A stretch of DNA of 64,000 nucleotides from Qipengyuania algicida (lineage in GTDB: Bacteria; Pseudomonadota; Alphaproteobacteria; Sphingomonadales; Sphingomonadaceae), in NCBI RefSeq assembly GCF_009828025.1, contig NZ_WTYA01000002.1:372001-436000 (forward strand), read 5' to 3'. The first letter of the stretch is position 1; every line of letters starts with the position of its first letter. The notes under the pieces were generated by a model. It saw only the letters and a program-made list of their open reading frames with translations, had not been told where the DNA came from and did not search any database. A program made the position numbers and the translations under genes. Below, one piece after another: positions 18,714-28,126 of the stretch.

Positions 18714-19952
18714 ATGAATGCTGTCGAGGCAAAGGGCGCTGACTCGGGCGCGACCGTCACTTTCCGGCTGGTGATCCTGTCGATCGTCGCGCTGTGGCTG
18801 TGCTATTTCGGACTGACCACGGTTCGCGGGTTGATCGCCGGTTTCAGCTATCAGGGAGAGTTGTTGTGGCGACGTGGGATCGTCACGCTTGTCGGTATGG
18901 GCATGACGCTGCTCGTCTGGCTGGTGCTGCGGCTGTTCGACAAGCGTCCGTTGTGGGTCAAGAGTGGCATTGCCATCCTGATCGCCATGCCCGCTTCGAT
19001 CCCGATCGCGCAGACCAATGAATGGATTTTCAAAACGGTTGCACAGGCCGAAGAGAAGCGCGCTGCCAAAGAGCAAGGCTTCAACATCAGACGTGACGAT
19101 GCGGGCAATATGCTGGTCGATGTTCCTGCTGCGCGCCTCGAGAATCTCGATGGCACGGTCAAGACGCTCAATGGTGGCCGGGCGGTGGCGACGATTAGGC
19201 TGGAGGACAAGCCGACCGAGGCTGATCGCTGGAAAATGATCCTCGATGTCGCGCTGGGTCGCTATTTCCTGCTGCTGGCATGGGCATCGCTCTATTTCGC
19301 TATGCTGGCGGGCGCACAGGCGCAGGAAGCGCAACGGCGGGAAGACCGGTTTCGTAGCGCCGCCAAGGCAGCCGAGCTGCGTTCGCTGCGCTATCAGGTC
19401 AATCCGCATTTCCTGTTCAACGCTCTCAATTCGCTGTCCGCGCTGGTGATGACCGACAAGAGCGATAAGGCCGAGGAGATGATCCAGACGTTATCACGCT
19501 TCTATCGCCACAGCCTCTCTAGCGATCCGACGACAGACGTTTCGCTGGAAGACGAATTCGATCTCCAGCGCGAATATCTCGCGATTGAGCAGTTGCGCTT
19601 TCCAAGCAGATTGCGCACCCAATTCGATCTTCCGCACGAACTGGAACGATGCTGTGTCCCGGGCATGATTCTGCAGCCGCTGATAGAAAATTCGGTAAAA
19701 TATGGCGTGTCGGCCAGCAATCGGCCTGTCACCATCACAATTGCGGCACGCGAGGAATATGGTCGGCTGGTCATCACCGTAGCCGACGATGGCCCGGGTT
19801 CTGCGCCGCCAGCCGGCGGGCTGGGCATCGGCCTGGGGAATGTGCGCGACCGGCTGCAGGCAGCCTTCGGCAATGCAGCGAGTGTGACGTCCGGTCCGGC
19901 GCTGGGAGGGTATGAAACGGAACTAAGGATACCATTGGTGCGGCATGGCTGA
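18714..19952 (+). CDS. LytS/YehU-type sensor histidine kinase
   Basis: 412-residue membrane sensor: four hydrophobic segments (about 18-40, 55-73, 84-100, 182-202), a periplasmic loop between the third and fourth, then the His_kinase domain with phospho-acceptor His232 in RYQVNPHFLFNALNSL and the ATPase region (LQPLIENSVKYG; DDGPGSAPP; GIGLGNVRDRL). The start ATGAAT follows no strong ribosome site. The end overlaps the response-regulator start by eight bases, so this is one signalling operon. Signal unknown. Confidence 0.9.
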   Translation: MNAVEAKGADSGATVTFRLVILSIVALWLCYFGLTTVRGLIAGFSYQGELLWRRGIVTLVGMGMTLLVWLVLRLFDKRPLWVKSGIAILIAMPASIPIAQTNEWIFKTVAQAEEKRAAKEQGFNIRRDDAGNMLVDVPAARLENLDGTVKTLNGGRAVATIRLEDKPTEADRWKMILDVALGRYFLLLAWASLYFAMLAGAQAQEAQRREDRFRSAAKAAELRSLRYQVNPHFLFNALNSLSALVMTDKSDKAEEMIQTLSRFYRHSLSSDPTTDVSLEDEFDLQREYLAIEQLRFPSRLRTQFDLPHELERCCVPGMILQPLIENSVKYGVSASNRPVTITIAAREEYGRLVITVADDGPGSAPPAGGLGIGLGNVRDRLQAAFGNAASVTSGPALGGYETELRIPLVRHG

Positions 19953-20694
19953 GCAGGATCGAGAACAGCTCAAGACGTTGATCGTCGATGACGAACCGCT
20001 CGCGATCGAGCGGATGCAGGTGGTGTGCGCGAAGCTCGACGATGTGCAGGTGGTTGGCACCGCCAGCGACGGCGCGGCGGCACTTCGACTGGTCGGGGCA
20101 CTGAAGCCCGACCTGCTGCTGCTCGACCTGACAATGCCCGAAGTCGACGGCCTGTCGGTCGCGCGCCAGCTCGCTGGCAAGGAGCATAAGCCGGCGGTGA
20201 TTTTCGTGACCGCACATGACAATCACGCGGTCGAGGCGTTCGATCTCGATGCGGTGGATTACGTCCTCAAGCCGGTCGAGCGGGGCCGTCTCGAACGGGC
20301 CATTGCGAGAGCCTTGTCACGCCGGCGCAAGCGCATTGGTGGCGATAGCAGATGGCTTGAGGAATTGTGGATCCCGCATCGCTCGGAGTTGATCCGGATT
20401 GCGGTGGCGGAAGTCGGCCAGATCGATGCAGAGCGCGATTACGTGCGCCTGCACGTTGGTATGGGCGAGGACATGCGCAGTTACCTGTTGTTGCAGACGA
20501 TCGCCGGATTGGAAGAACGCCTCGATCCCTCGCAATTCATCCGAATTCACCGCTCGACCATCTTGCGTCGGGACCGGATTGTCGGGCTACGCCACGATGG
20601 CCTGGGAGTGTGGTCGGTCGAACTGGCCGACGGCGCCATGCTGCGGATCGGACGAACGTATCTGCCCAAGGTGAAGGCGATGGCCGGCCGTTGA
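19945..20694 (+). CDS. LytTR family response regulator
   Basis: Receiver domain with acidic pair D15-D16, phospho-acceptor D61 (LLLDLTMPEVDG) and K109 (YVLKPVE), followed by a LytTR DNA-binding domain (about 147-245; RDYVRLHVG, QFIRIHRSTILRRDRI). 249 residues. Partner of the kinase just upstream. The next gene on the other strand is convergent (urcA), so the target is not clear from position. Confidence 0.92.
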   Translation: MAEQDREQLKTLIVDDEPLAIERMQVVCAKLDDVQVVGTASDGAAALRLVGALKPDLLLLDLTMPEVDGLSVARQLAGKEHKPAVIFVTAHDNHAVEAFDLDAVDYVLKPVERGRLERAIARALSRRRKRIGGDSRWLEELWIPHRSELIRIAVAEVGQIDAERDYVRLHVGMGEDMRSYLLLQTIAGLEERLDPSQFIRIHRSTILRRDRIVGLRHDGLGVWSVELADGAMLRIGRTYLPKVKAMAGR

Positions 20695-20716
20695 AGGCCA
20701 TTTACCTCAAAGCATC

Positions 20717-20749
20717 GTCCCGACCCGCCGGATTACGGCGGATCGGGAC
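20717..20749. terminator. Strong hairpin between convergent genes, probable terminator without a clear U-tract
   Basis: Inverted repeat GTCCCGA-c-CCGCCG-gatta-CGGCGG-a-TCGGGAC, 13 base pairs broken by one mismatch, between the response-regulator and urcA stops. Neither strand has a proper T-run after it, so termination is inferred from the stem strength and position. Confidence 0.45.
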
Positions 20750-20763
20750 ATAGCCGCAGTCCA

Positions 20764-21102
20764 TCAATTGCCGTTTCTGGCGACACGCACCGCGTTTGAA
20801 GCCTGATTTTCTTTCGCTATCGCGATCATGCGCTTGGCCGAAATCATGGCTTGATCGTAGCATTCGAGCGAATGTTGCGAACGAATACGCGTTCCTGTGC
20901 GTATATCGTTCACACCGCATACCTTCTGGGCGGCGTTGTGAACGCGTCTTTCGAGCGTCTTCATGCCGCTTTGGGACAGCAGATTGAGATCGTCGTGCAA
21001 CACAACGATCTGGTGCACGCCTTCCGCGTCGATTTCCGCATGTGCGGGGATTGCCGTGGCGGCTAAAGCTGTGGCGATAATGCAGGCAATGGGGGTCTTC
21101 AT
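20764..21102 (-). CDS. UrcA family secreted protein
   Basis: 112 residues with a signal peptide (MKTPIACIIATALAATAIPAHA, cut near AHA-E) and the UrcA core (VLHDDLNLLSQSGMKTLERR, then AAQKVCGVNDIR and CYDQAM with two cysteines). UrcA proteins are small exported proteins of unknown function common in Sphingomonadales and Caulobacterales. A good AGAGGAG site precedes ATG 21100-21102, directly after a leader hairpin. Confidence 0.82.
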   Translation of the reverse strand: MKTPIACIIATALAATAIPAHAEIDAEGVHQIVVLHDDLNLLSQSGMKTLERRVHNAAQKVCGVNDIRTGTRIRSQHSLECYDQAMISAKRMIAIAKENQASNAVRVARNGN

Positions 21103-21119
21103 ATCCGTTCTCCTCTGGT

Positions 21120-21170
21120 TGCAGGCCGGACTGAAACCGCATTGGGGGACTCGGTTAACTCCGGCCTGCA
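21120..21170 (-). promoter_or_regulatory. Long inverted repeat in the urcA leader
   Basis: Perfect 11-bp arms TGCAGGCCGGA (21120-21130) and TCCGGCCTGCA (21160-21170) flank a 29-base loop that itself contains AACCG/CGGTT. On the urcA transcript the outer stem ends three bases before AGAGGAG, so it could mask or expose the ribosome site, or serve as an operator. Confidence 0.5.
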
Positions 21171-21374
21171 GATAAGAAGATGCCGCCTATCTGCGTGGTC
21201 CTCATGAGACTTTCGATGAGCGATCAGACCATTTGACGACAGACTCGATCCCACCGACGAACACCTGTCCCCACTCCATCGATGACATGTGTAAACGAAA
21301 CTTCTGTGCTCATGGTCGGAGTAAGGTAGTCCAGGCAACGGGAACCGGCAGAGGGTTGCGATGCTTGAGAACGC

Positions 21375-22226
21375 ATGGAGAGGTTTGCCAAAGCATGGTT
21401 GGTCGCGAACGAGGCAAGCGGCAGCAATTCGCCGACCGCACTCGACGATTTGCGCGGCTGCTTTGCCGACCACGGGATCGAAGTCGCTCGGACGATCTGC
21501 TTTCCCGAAGACGACCTGCCGACACCGGCAGGTCTGGACAAAGACGGTATCGACTTGCTGGCGATCTACACCGGCGATGGCACGGTCAATGCCGCGCTGA
21601 ATGAGCTGACGGGATGGTCGGGCGCGGCGCTGGTGCTGCCCGGTGGAACCATGAATCTGCTCAGCCAACGATTGCACGGCGCATTCGACAATCCTGCGAT
21701 CATCGGCCTGGTGGCCAGCGGCGGCGCGCGCCGCCGCCGGGTTGCGGCGCTGCGCTGCGATGCAGGCTTTGCCTATGCCGATTGCCTGATCGGCCCCGGC
21801 ACGCAATGGGCGGACGTGCGCGAGGCGATGCGCGAATTGAACGTGATTGACATGGCGAGCAGCGCCGCCGAGGCGTTCAGCCAGTCCACCGGCGGGGTGA
21901 CCGTCAGGGCGGATCGGCCGGAGCTCGGTTCAAGGCAAGGCTATCCGCTGCTCGAGATAACGCCGGGCGAGCATGGATTGCGGCTCAATGCTTACCATGC
22001 TCAGTCGCTTGGAGAGATGGCGCAACAGGGCTGGGCATTGCTGCGCAGGAGATTTCGCGAGGGTCCGCACGAACGGCTTGGCATGGTCGATGAAGTGACG
22101 ATTGCGTCCTCGGATGGTGCCCCGCTCGACGTGCTGCTGGACGGCGAACCCGCAACGCTCGATCCGCGAGACCGCTTCTCGCTGGCGACAAGCGAATGCG
22201 ATCTGCTAGCAACCCATCATGGCTGA
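21375..22226 (+). CDS. Diacylglycerol/lipid kinase family protein
   Basis: 283-residue soluble protein of the DAGK catalytic-domain family (lipid kinases such as YegS). The nucleotide-binding motif IYTGDGTVNAALNEL (near residues 63-78) is a GGDGT variant with Thr for the first Gly, and LVLPGGTMNLLSQRLHG follows. The acceptor lipid is unknown. The stop overlaps the following metallophosphoesterase by eight bases. Confidence 0.83.
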   Translation: MERFAKAWLVANEASGSNSPTALDDLRGCFADHGIEVARTICFPEDDLPTPAGLDKDGIDLLAIYTGDGTVNAALNELTGWSGAALVLPGGTMNLLSQRLHGAFDNPAIIGLVASGGARRRRVAALRCDAGFAYADCLIGPGTQWADVREAMRELNVIDMASSAAEAFSQSTGGVTVRADRPELGSRQGYPLLEITPGEHGLRLNAYHAQSLGEMAQQGWALLRRRFREGPHERLGMVDEVTIASSDGAPLDVLLDGEPATLDPRDRFSLATSECDLLATHHG

Positions 22227-23079
22227 CGCGACGCGCTTGATCTTTCACCTGTCGGATATCCACTTCGGACTTGAGAACAACCGCGCGCTCGATTGGGTGC
22301 AGCGCGAAATCGCCCGTCTCAGACCTGACGCGATAGCGATAACCGGCGATCTGACGATGCGCGCCCGTTCGCGAGAGTTCGCCGCGGCGACGCGCTGGAT
22401 CAATACGCTCGAAGCGCCTGTAACCGTCGATGTCGGCAATCACGACCTGCCCTATTTCAATCCGCTCGAACGCTTCCTTATGCCATATCGCCGGTTTCAC
22501 GGCATGGAGGAGAAGGTCGAGCGTGAGATCGACCTGCCGGGCCTCGCCATCGTGCCCTTGCGCACGACCGCGCGTGCCCAGCCACGCCTGAACTGGTCAA
22601 AGGGATGGGTTTCCAGCGCCGCGCTCGAGAAATGCCTTGCAGCAATCGATCGCCTGCCCCCCGGCACGCGGGCATTGGTCACCGTTCATCACCCTTTGCG
22701 CGAAGTGGGAACAGCGGGCACCGCATTGACCCGGCATGGCAACAGGGCGCTGGCCGAACTGGCCAAACGCCCGGTCGCGGCAGTACTTTCGGGCCATGTG
22801 CATGACCCGTTCGATATTCTCGAGGACACGCCGCATGGCGCGGTGCGGATGATTGGCGCAGGAACGCTTTCGCAGCGCACCCGTTCGACCCCGCCAAGCT
22901 TCAACCAGATCGGTTGGGATGGCACCAAACTGACGGTGAAAGTGCGCAGTCTGGCCGAGGTGCCGACACGCGACATGCTTATCGACGATGTGCCGGAAGA
23001 CGCGACCCCGCCGCGCCAGCCGGGTGAGCCGGTGGCCCCGGTTAATCAGGTTCCGCGTACAGACCCACCAGTTCGCTGA
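22219..23079 (+). CDS. Calcineurin-like metallophosphoesterase
   Basis: 286 residues with the two-metal phosphoesterase motifs in order: FHLSDIHFG (D-x-H), AITGDLTMRA (GD), VGNHDLP (GNHD), TVHHPL and LSGHVHDPF (GHxH). Soluble, no signal peptide. Coupled to the lipid kinase, which suggests but does not prove a phospholipid-related role, as in LpxH-like enzymes or cyclic-nucleotide phosphodiesterases. Confidence 0.9.
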   Translation: MADATRLIFHLSDIHFGLENNRALDWVQREIARLRPDAIAITGDLTMRARSREFAAATRWINTLEAPVTVDVGNHDLPYFNPLERFLMPYRRFHGMEEKVEREIDLPGLAIVPLRTTARAQPRLNWSKGWVSSAALEKCLAAIDRLPPGTRALVTVHHPLREVGTAGTALTRHGNRALAELAKRPVAAVLSGHVHDPFDILEDTPHGAVRMIGAGTLSQRTRSTPPSFNQIGWDGTKLTVKVRSLAEVPTRDMLIDDVPEDATPPRQPGEPVAPVNQVPRTDPPVR

Positions 23080-23083
23080 CCGA

Positions 23084-25945
23084 TTAGCGATTGGCCGAAG
23101 CAAGCTGGGGCGGGCAACTCCAATTGCGTTGCGCATCGGCGATAAGCTGTTCGCGTCCCTTGCGCAGATCCTCACCACCACGCGTTTGTGGTTGCAGCCC
23201 ATTGCCGAGCCCTCTCCACAAGGCAGCGTTAAAGGCGTGGGTGTTGAGCTGGTCTTCCTTGCGGAAGTCCTGCCCCTTCATCGCCTCCGCCCACCAAGCG
23301 GAATCGCGCTTGCTGCATGAAGGTGTGTCGGTCAATGCGAACCGTTCCGCAGGGATCGGCAGCTTGGTCGAACGCAGGACCGGGGCGGCGACCGCGCGAT
23401 AGGTCCATGTCTTCTGCGCCGGATCGAACAGATCGGCCATGGGGGCGGCAAGCCCGTCGTTGAGCCCGAGGGGTTTCAATCCCAGAATGTCCTCGATCGT
23501 GCGCAGCACATTGACCGTGGTGTAGCGGCTCGAAACCAGCGCATGGTGTTTGACGTAAGGGCCGATGACGAAGGCCATGCTGCGCCGAGCGCTGACATGG
23601 TCGGCGCCGTTCTGGGCGTCATCCTCGATCACGAACACCAGCGTCGATCCGGCGGCATTGCCGTGAGCGACGGTTTCCATCACCCGACCGAGCGAATAAT
23701 CGTTGTCGGCCATTTCGGTCTCAACCGTGTTCACCCCGTCGATCGCATCGCTGAAATCGCCGAAATGGTCATGACTGAGCCGTAGCAGAGTGAGCGCGGG
23801 CAGGGTGCCGGACTGGTCCATTGCACGATATTCGCGCTGCCACTCGAGCATCCGCCAATAGTCGGGCAGCTTCTGGTCGAATCCGGCAAAATAGGGGTCG
23901 CTGCGGCTGGCGAGCAGCTTGTCACCGGGTGTGTAGACCTTGCGCTTGTCGGCAAACGGATGACGGATCGGCGGAACGTAGCCCGGCTTGCCATTGTCGT
24001 AGATGCTCGCGTCCGAGAAGCCGTAATTGCGCACGGCGAGGCCGGCGCGGATGGCGGCATCCCAGATGTAGCCCTGGTTTTCGAATTCATCATCGTCCGC
24101 ATCGGGTGCGGTTACCAGCCGCGGACCGGGCAGCAAGTCGGGATCGGTCGAGAGCGCCGGGTTGGTCTTGTGGCGCTCGGCCATGCTCTGCTGGGTGTAG
24201 ATGTAGCGGTCGGCTTCCTCGCTTTCATAGGCGAGTCCACGTTGCGCGTAATTCACCGGTGCGGTCTTTTCCAGCACATCGGTTGCGCGTGCCGCGGTCG
24301 ACCAACTCCATCCGGTGCTCGATTGCTCCCCGCTGTCGTAGAAATTGTCGAGCGTCACGAATTGCTGCGCCAATCGATGGTGATTGGGCGACAGCGCGTT
24401 GCCGAGGATCGCCAGCTTGGGATCGCCATTGCCGATCGGCAGATCACCAAGAACCTGATCGTAGGTACGGTTTTCCTTGATGATGAAAATCACATGCTTG
24501 ATGTGCTTGCGGATGACAGCCATCTTCGCGATCGCCGCATCGCGCTCTCGTGTTTCTTTAAGCCCGATGTTGCGCCCGACCTGCAAGGATGTCTGCGCCA
24601 GTTCCGCCTGATCGGGCAATGGGAATTGCAGCAGTCCAGCCTTTTCAAGCTGGTAGATATACTGGTTCGCCGGCCCGCAAGCGTCAGGCTGGCTGCGGTA
24701 AATCGCCAGCGCGGGGACGCATCCTTGCGGGTTCGGCCCCGGAGGGCTCTTTCGATTGGCGACGAGGATGCGGTTGCTACCCGGCTCCACAGCTACGGCG
24801 GAAGGGTACCAGCCGGTCGGCACCAGTGCCTGAACCCTGCCGCCTTGCTCGCCCGGTGTAACAAAGGCGAGCGCATTGATCCCGCCCAGCGTCACCAGCA
24901 GCCGACCGTCAGGAAGTTGCGCGAGGGCGTTGGAGTTGAGTCCCTTGCCGAGTGTTTTGCCACCTAGCTCTTCGGGCAGGGTGAGGCGCGGTTCCTCGAC
25001 CATGGCGCCGGTTGCTGCGTCGAGTACCGCCAGCCGGTCGGAATTGTCCTCAGTCGCGAACAGGCGTTTGCCTTCGCGTCCGAACATCAGCGCGGTCGGT
25101 TCGCCGATGGTCTTGGTTCGTCCGGCAACATGGACAGCATTTTCGGTGACATGCAATGCAACGATCTCGCGGTCGCGCGGCGAGCTGACATAGGCACGAT
25201 CGGGCGATCCCCAGACTATGGAGAAAGGATATTCGCCTCCCGGTACGCCGCTCTTGGTGGGATCGATCTTGCCCGGTCGCAGATCCTGTTCGGCAATGAC
25301 CTTGCGCGTTGCCAGATCGACCAGACTTACCGAATCATTGTAATAATTGGCGACCAGCGCATGGCTTCCGTCGGGACTCAGCGCCACACCCGCAGCCTGT
25401 GGTTCGACCCCCGCACCCAGCCCTGCTTTGTGGCCGAGCGGGATCGCGCCGTCGGCAGCGAAATAGCCGTCCTTTCGTGCAAACAGATAGAGTTTGTCGT
25501 CCGCGCCGCCCCCGACGATGAAACCCGAGCCATCGGGCAACCACGCGATGCCGCCGAAACTGTTCGGGACAGGCACGGTTTCGCGCCAATGCGCACCCGT
25601 TTTGTCCAGATCGTACACGAAGATCGATTGCAGCGACTGGGCAATTGCGATTTTGCCATTCGGCCCGACATTGCGGTTGAACCCGCTGGTGAGGATCAGG
25701 AGTTCTTTGCCATCAGGGCTTACCGTCATCGCTGCGGCACCATCCGCGACCGTGTCGGGTATCGGTCCGATATGCGTCACCAGCGGTTCGAACCGTGCAC
25801 CGGGTGCAGCAGTGGGAGTCAGCGTTTGTCCGGTCGGCAGATGCTGCACCTTGGTTTCCGCAGGCGTCTGTGCGGGGACGGGCGAAGCCATGAAGCAACC
25901 AAGCGTGGCGGCGATTGCCAGCATCGAAACGGGAAGCAGGCGCAT
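23084..25945 (-). CDS. Secreted YncE-like beta-propeller / phosphoesterase (alkaline-phosphatase superfamily) fusion
   Basis: 953 residues with a signal peptide (MLAIAATLGCFMASPVPA). Residues about 45-430 carry propeller repeats (GVALSPDGSHALVANYYND; GSNRILVANRK). Residues about 490-850 are a phosphoesterase domain: HVIFIIKENRTYDQVLGD, GWSWSTAARATD and the metal-binding FVIEDDAQNGADHVSARR. This matches proteins annotated as bifunctional YncE/alkaline phosphatase family. Substrate unknown; export points to phosphate or phospholipid scavenging. Convergent with the metallophosphoesterase, four bases apart. Confidence 0.88.
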   Translation of the reverse strand: MRLLPVSMLAIAATLGCFMASPVPAQTPAETKVQHLPTGQTLTPTAAPGARFEPLVTHIGPIPDTVADGAAAMTVSPDGKELLILTSGFNRNVGPNGKIAIAQSLQSIFVYDLDKTGAHWRETVPVPNSFGGIAWLPDGSGFIVGGGADDKLYLFARKDGYFAADGAIPLGHKAGLGAGVEPQAAGVALSPDGSHALVANYYNDSVSLVDLATRKVIAEQDLRPGKIDPTKSGVPGGEYPFSIVWGSPDRAYVSSPRDREIVALHVTENAVHVAGRTKTIGEPTALMFGREGKRLFATEDNSDRLAVLDAATGAMVEEPRLTLPEELGGKTLGKGLNSNALAQLPDGRLLVTLGGINALAFVTPGEQGGRVQALVPTGWYPSAVAVEPGSNRILVANRKSPPGPNPQGCVPALAIYRSQPDACGPANQYIYQLEKAGLLQFPLPDQAELAQTSLQVGRNIGLKETRERDAAIAKMAVIRKHIKHVIFIIKENRTYDQVLGDLPIGNGDPKLAILGNALSPNHHRLAQQFVTLDNFYDSGEQSSTGWSWSTAARATDVLEKTAPVNYAQRGLAYESEEADRYIYTQQSMAERHKTNPALSTDPDLLPGPRLVTAPDADDDEFENQGYIWDAAIRAGLAVRNYGFSDASIYDNGKPGYVPPIRHPFADKRKVYTPGDKLLASRSDPYFAGFDQKLPDYWRMLEWQREYRAMDQSGTLPALTLLRLSHDHFGDFSDAIDGVNTVETEMADNDYSLGRVMETVAHGNAAGSTLVFVIEDDAQNGADHVSARRSMAFVIGPYVKHHALVSSRYTTVNVLRTIEDILGLKPLGLNDGLAAPMADLFDPAQKTWTYRAVAAPVLRSTKLPIPAERFALTDTPSCSKRDSAWWAEAMKGQDFRKEDQLNTHAFNAALWRGLGNGLQPQTRGGEDLRKGREQLIADAQRNWSCPPQLASANR

Positions 25946-26019
25946 ACGATCCTCTCTGTCGTTTTGCTCGCTATAGCCGATGATGTGTCGGTTGCGTGAC
26001 GAATTCGAGAACCGAAAAC

Positions 26020-26048
26020 AAAAAGGGCGGTCTCTCGCGAGACCGCCC
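26020..26048 (-). terminator. Intrinsic terminator of the rplM-rpsI operon
   Basis: On the minus strand a perfect 10-bp stem (GGGCGGTCTC with GAGACCGCCC, 4-base loop) is followed by TTTTTG. It begins 36 bases after the rpsI stop. Classical Rho-independent terminator. Confidence 0.9.
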
Positions 26049-26083
26049 TTCCTCGGTGATCGAAAAGATCTTTGTATTGCGGT

Positions 26084-26602
26084 TTAGCGCTTCGAGAACT
26101 GGAAGCTGCGGCGTGCCTTGGCGCGGCCGTACTTCTTACGCTCCACCACGCGGCTGTCGCGGGTGAGGAAGCCGGCGGCCTTGACCGTCGAACGCAAGGC
26201 GGGTTCGTATTTCGTCAGCGCCTGGCTGATGCCGTGCTTCACAGCGCCTGCCTGGCCCGAAAGACCGCCGCCCTTGACCGTGGCGACGACATCGTACTGG
26301 CCCTGACGCTCGGTGATCGAGAACGGCTGGTCGATGACGAGACGCAGTGTCGGACGCGCGAAATAGACTTCCTGGTCCTTGCCGTTGACGGTGACCTTGC
26401 CGCTGCCGGGCTTCAGCCAGACGCGCGCGGTGGCGTCCTTGCGGCGACCGGTGGCATAGGCACGGCCCTGCGCGTCGAGTTCCTGCTCGCGCAGGGGAAC
26501 GTCGGCAGTGCGAGCGATTTCCGCGGCGTCACCCTCGGGTGCGTCGGCGGCGATGTCCTTCAAATCGGCGAGATCGGTGACGGTGTTGTTGGTATCGGCC
26601 AT
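26084..26602 (-). CDS. rpsI: 30S ribosomal protein S9
   Basis: 172 residues: an alphaproteobacterial N-terminal extension of about 45 residues, then the uS9 fold starting [21 protein letters not shown], and the invariant tail [11 protein letters not shown] whose last residues contact P-site tRNA. ATG overlaps the rplM stop (TAATG). Second gene of the usual rplM-rpsI operon. Confidence 0.97.
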   Translation of the reverse strand: MADTNNTVTDLADLKDIAADAPEGDAAEIARTADVPLREQELDAQGRAYATGRRKDATARVWLKPGSGKVTVNGKDQEVYFARPTLRLVIDQPFSITERQGQYDVVATVKGGGLSGQAGAVKHGISQALTKYEPALRSTVKAAGFLTRDSRVVERKKYGRAKARRSFQFSKR

Positions 26603-27081
26603 TATGCAGCAGCCTTGTTCTTGCGGTTCATCGCGGCAACGTCGAGCACTTCGGGCTTCTGCCCATCATGCGGATGTTCGGTGCCGGCATAGAGGTGGAG
26701 CGCCCTCATCTGCGCACGGCCAAGCGGCCCGCGCGGGATCATGCGTTCGACTGCCTTTTCCAGCACACGCTCGGGGAAACGGCCTTCGAGGATCTTCGCA
26801 GGCGAAGTTTCTTTGATGCCGCCCGGATGGCCGGTGTGCTTGTAATAACGCTTGTCACCCATCTTCTTGCCGGTGAAGCGCACCTTGTCGGCGTTGATGA
26901 TGACGACATGGTCGCCGCAATCGACGTGCGGGGTGTAGCTAGGCTTGTGCTTGCCGCGCAGGATGTTGGCGGTGATCGCGGCGAGGCGGCCGACGACCAG
27001 ACCTTCGGCATCGATGATATGCCATTTCTTTTCGACGTCGGCCGGCTTGACCGACTGCGTCATCTTGCTGAGCGCCTTCAT
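26602..27081 (-). CDS. rplM: 50S ribosomal protein L13
   Basis: 159 residues starting [12 protein letters not shown], then the uL13 signature [31 protein letters not shown] and MIPRGPLGR. Length is normal for alphaproteobacteria. First gene of rplM-rpsI. A TTGACA (27231-27236) and a leader hairpin (27169-27197) lie upstream. Confidence 0.97.
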   Translation of the reverse strand: MKALSKMTQSVKPADVEKKWHIIDAEGLVVGRLAAITANILRGKHKPSYTPHVDCGDHVVIINADKVRFTGKKMGDKRYYKHTGHPGGIKETSPAKILEGRFPERVLEKAVERMIPRGPLGRAQMRALHLYAGTEHPHDGQKPEVLDVAAMNRKNKAAA

Positions 27082-27168
27082 GGCTGTTGGTATCCGTTCA
27101 ATGGGTGATCACAGGATCGAAAGTTCGGACCGAAGCAAGCCGTTGACGGCAAACTATCGGTCGCGGAT

Positions 27169-27197
27169 CGTGGGGGATGATCGAAACCCACCCCACG
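27169..27197 (-). promoter_or_regulatory. Hairpin in the rplM leader
   Basis: Seven-bp perfect arms CGTGGGG / CCCCACG with a 15-base loop lie in the probable 5' leader of rplM, downstream of TTGACA at 27231-27236 (minus strand; the -10 at 17-base spacing, CATTTG, is weak). L13 autoregulates through its leader in other bacteria, so the hairpin may be regulatory. Confidence 0.35.
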
Positions 27198-27232
27198 AAG
27201 CGCCGCGCAAATGCGGCTGAACCTTCCAAATG

Positions 27233-28053
27233 TCAAGCGTTTCTGCGGCTCACTGAGGAGGTAAAATAATACCGCGCACTTACCCAGGGGGCGGGGGCGA
27301 GCGTCCAGGTCTCGCTCGAGACGCGATCCTTGGGACCGACAGTGGTGACAATACGCTTTTCGCTGCTGGCCAGTAGCGGCGACTTCTGACGCGTGGTGGC
27401 GGTATGGAAAATCGCGATCTTGCCGGTTTGGCCATCGGCCAGCGGGATCGCGCGATCCGTTTGATTGCTGCCGGGGGCGGGGAAGAACAGATCGGTCGGG
27501 ATGCGGCTCACCTGCTCCGAGGTCATGCGATTGACACTCATGAGGAAACTCCGGTGATCGGCATAGCTTTGTCCCTCCTCGCCGCGCTCCTTCAATTGCC
27601 GGAGGGCTGTATCCACCGCCTCGGCAACGGATTTGGGGCTGCTTGCATCGGTCAAACTCGTGATGAGCCCAGTGCGGTCGAGTTTGATGGGAAACATGTC
27701 ACTGGCATCGCGCTTCCGCTCGATATCGGCGATGGCTGACAGCTTAGCCGGTGCGTCCACGGTCGCCGAGAGCTGATGGCCAGTGACCGTGATGCCAGTC
27801 GCTGTCGTGGAAAAATGGATCAGCCAGCGACGCGTGACGACGATCTTCGCGCCCTTGCCGAGGCCGCGTTCGACCACACGCGTGAGAATCCATTCACCTT
27901 GAGGGGTTGTTACCGGTCGGCGCTGTGCGGCGGCCAATGCAGACGTGCTGATGCCAAAGACTTGCGCCCCGCACAGATCGCCAGAAATCCAATCGCGGCG
28001 CGGCGATCAATCGTTCGAAATTCCAATGTTTTCCGTCTACGCCCCCACGGCAT
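27233..28053 (-). pseudogene. Secreted protein of unknown function, signal peptide separated by a probable 1-base frameshift
   Basis: The main frame (27233-27937) encodes about 230 residues with no recognised domain; it is rich in polar strands (SVNRMTSEQVSRIPTDLFFP; KIAIFHTATTRQKSP). It has only a TTG start, inside the residues ISTSALAAAQRRP that look like the end of a signal peptide. The preceding ATG at 28051-28053 starts a different frame, MPWGRRRKTLEFRTIDRR then AAIGFLAICAG, a signal peptide n- and h-region. One extra G in the 4-G run (plus-strand C at 27967-27970) joins the two exactly. So either a sequencing error or a broken gene; if an error, it is an intact exported protein of 273 residues. 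Confidence 0.6.
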
Positions 28054-28126
28054 CCACACCGTTTGTCGCGAAACTCATAGCTGCATTGGCGCAAATGCGG
28101 AAGAGACCGAGGCGTTGTCGCGTGGA

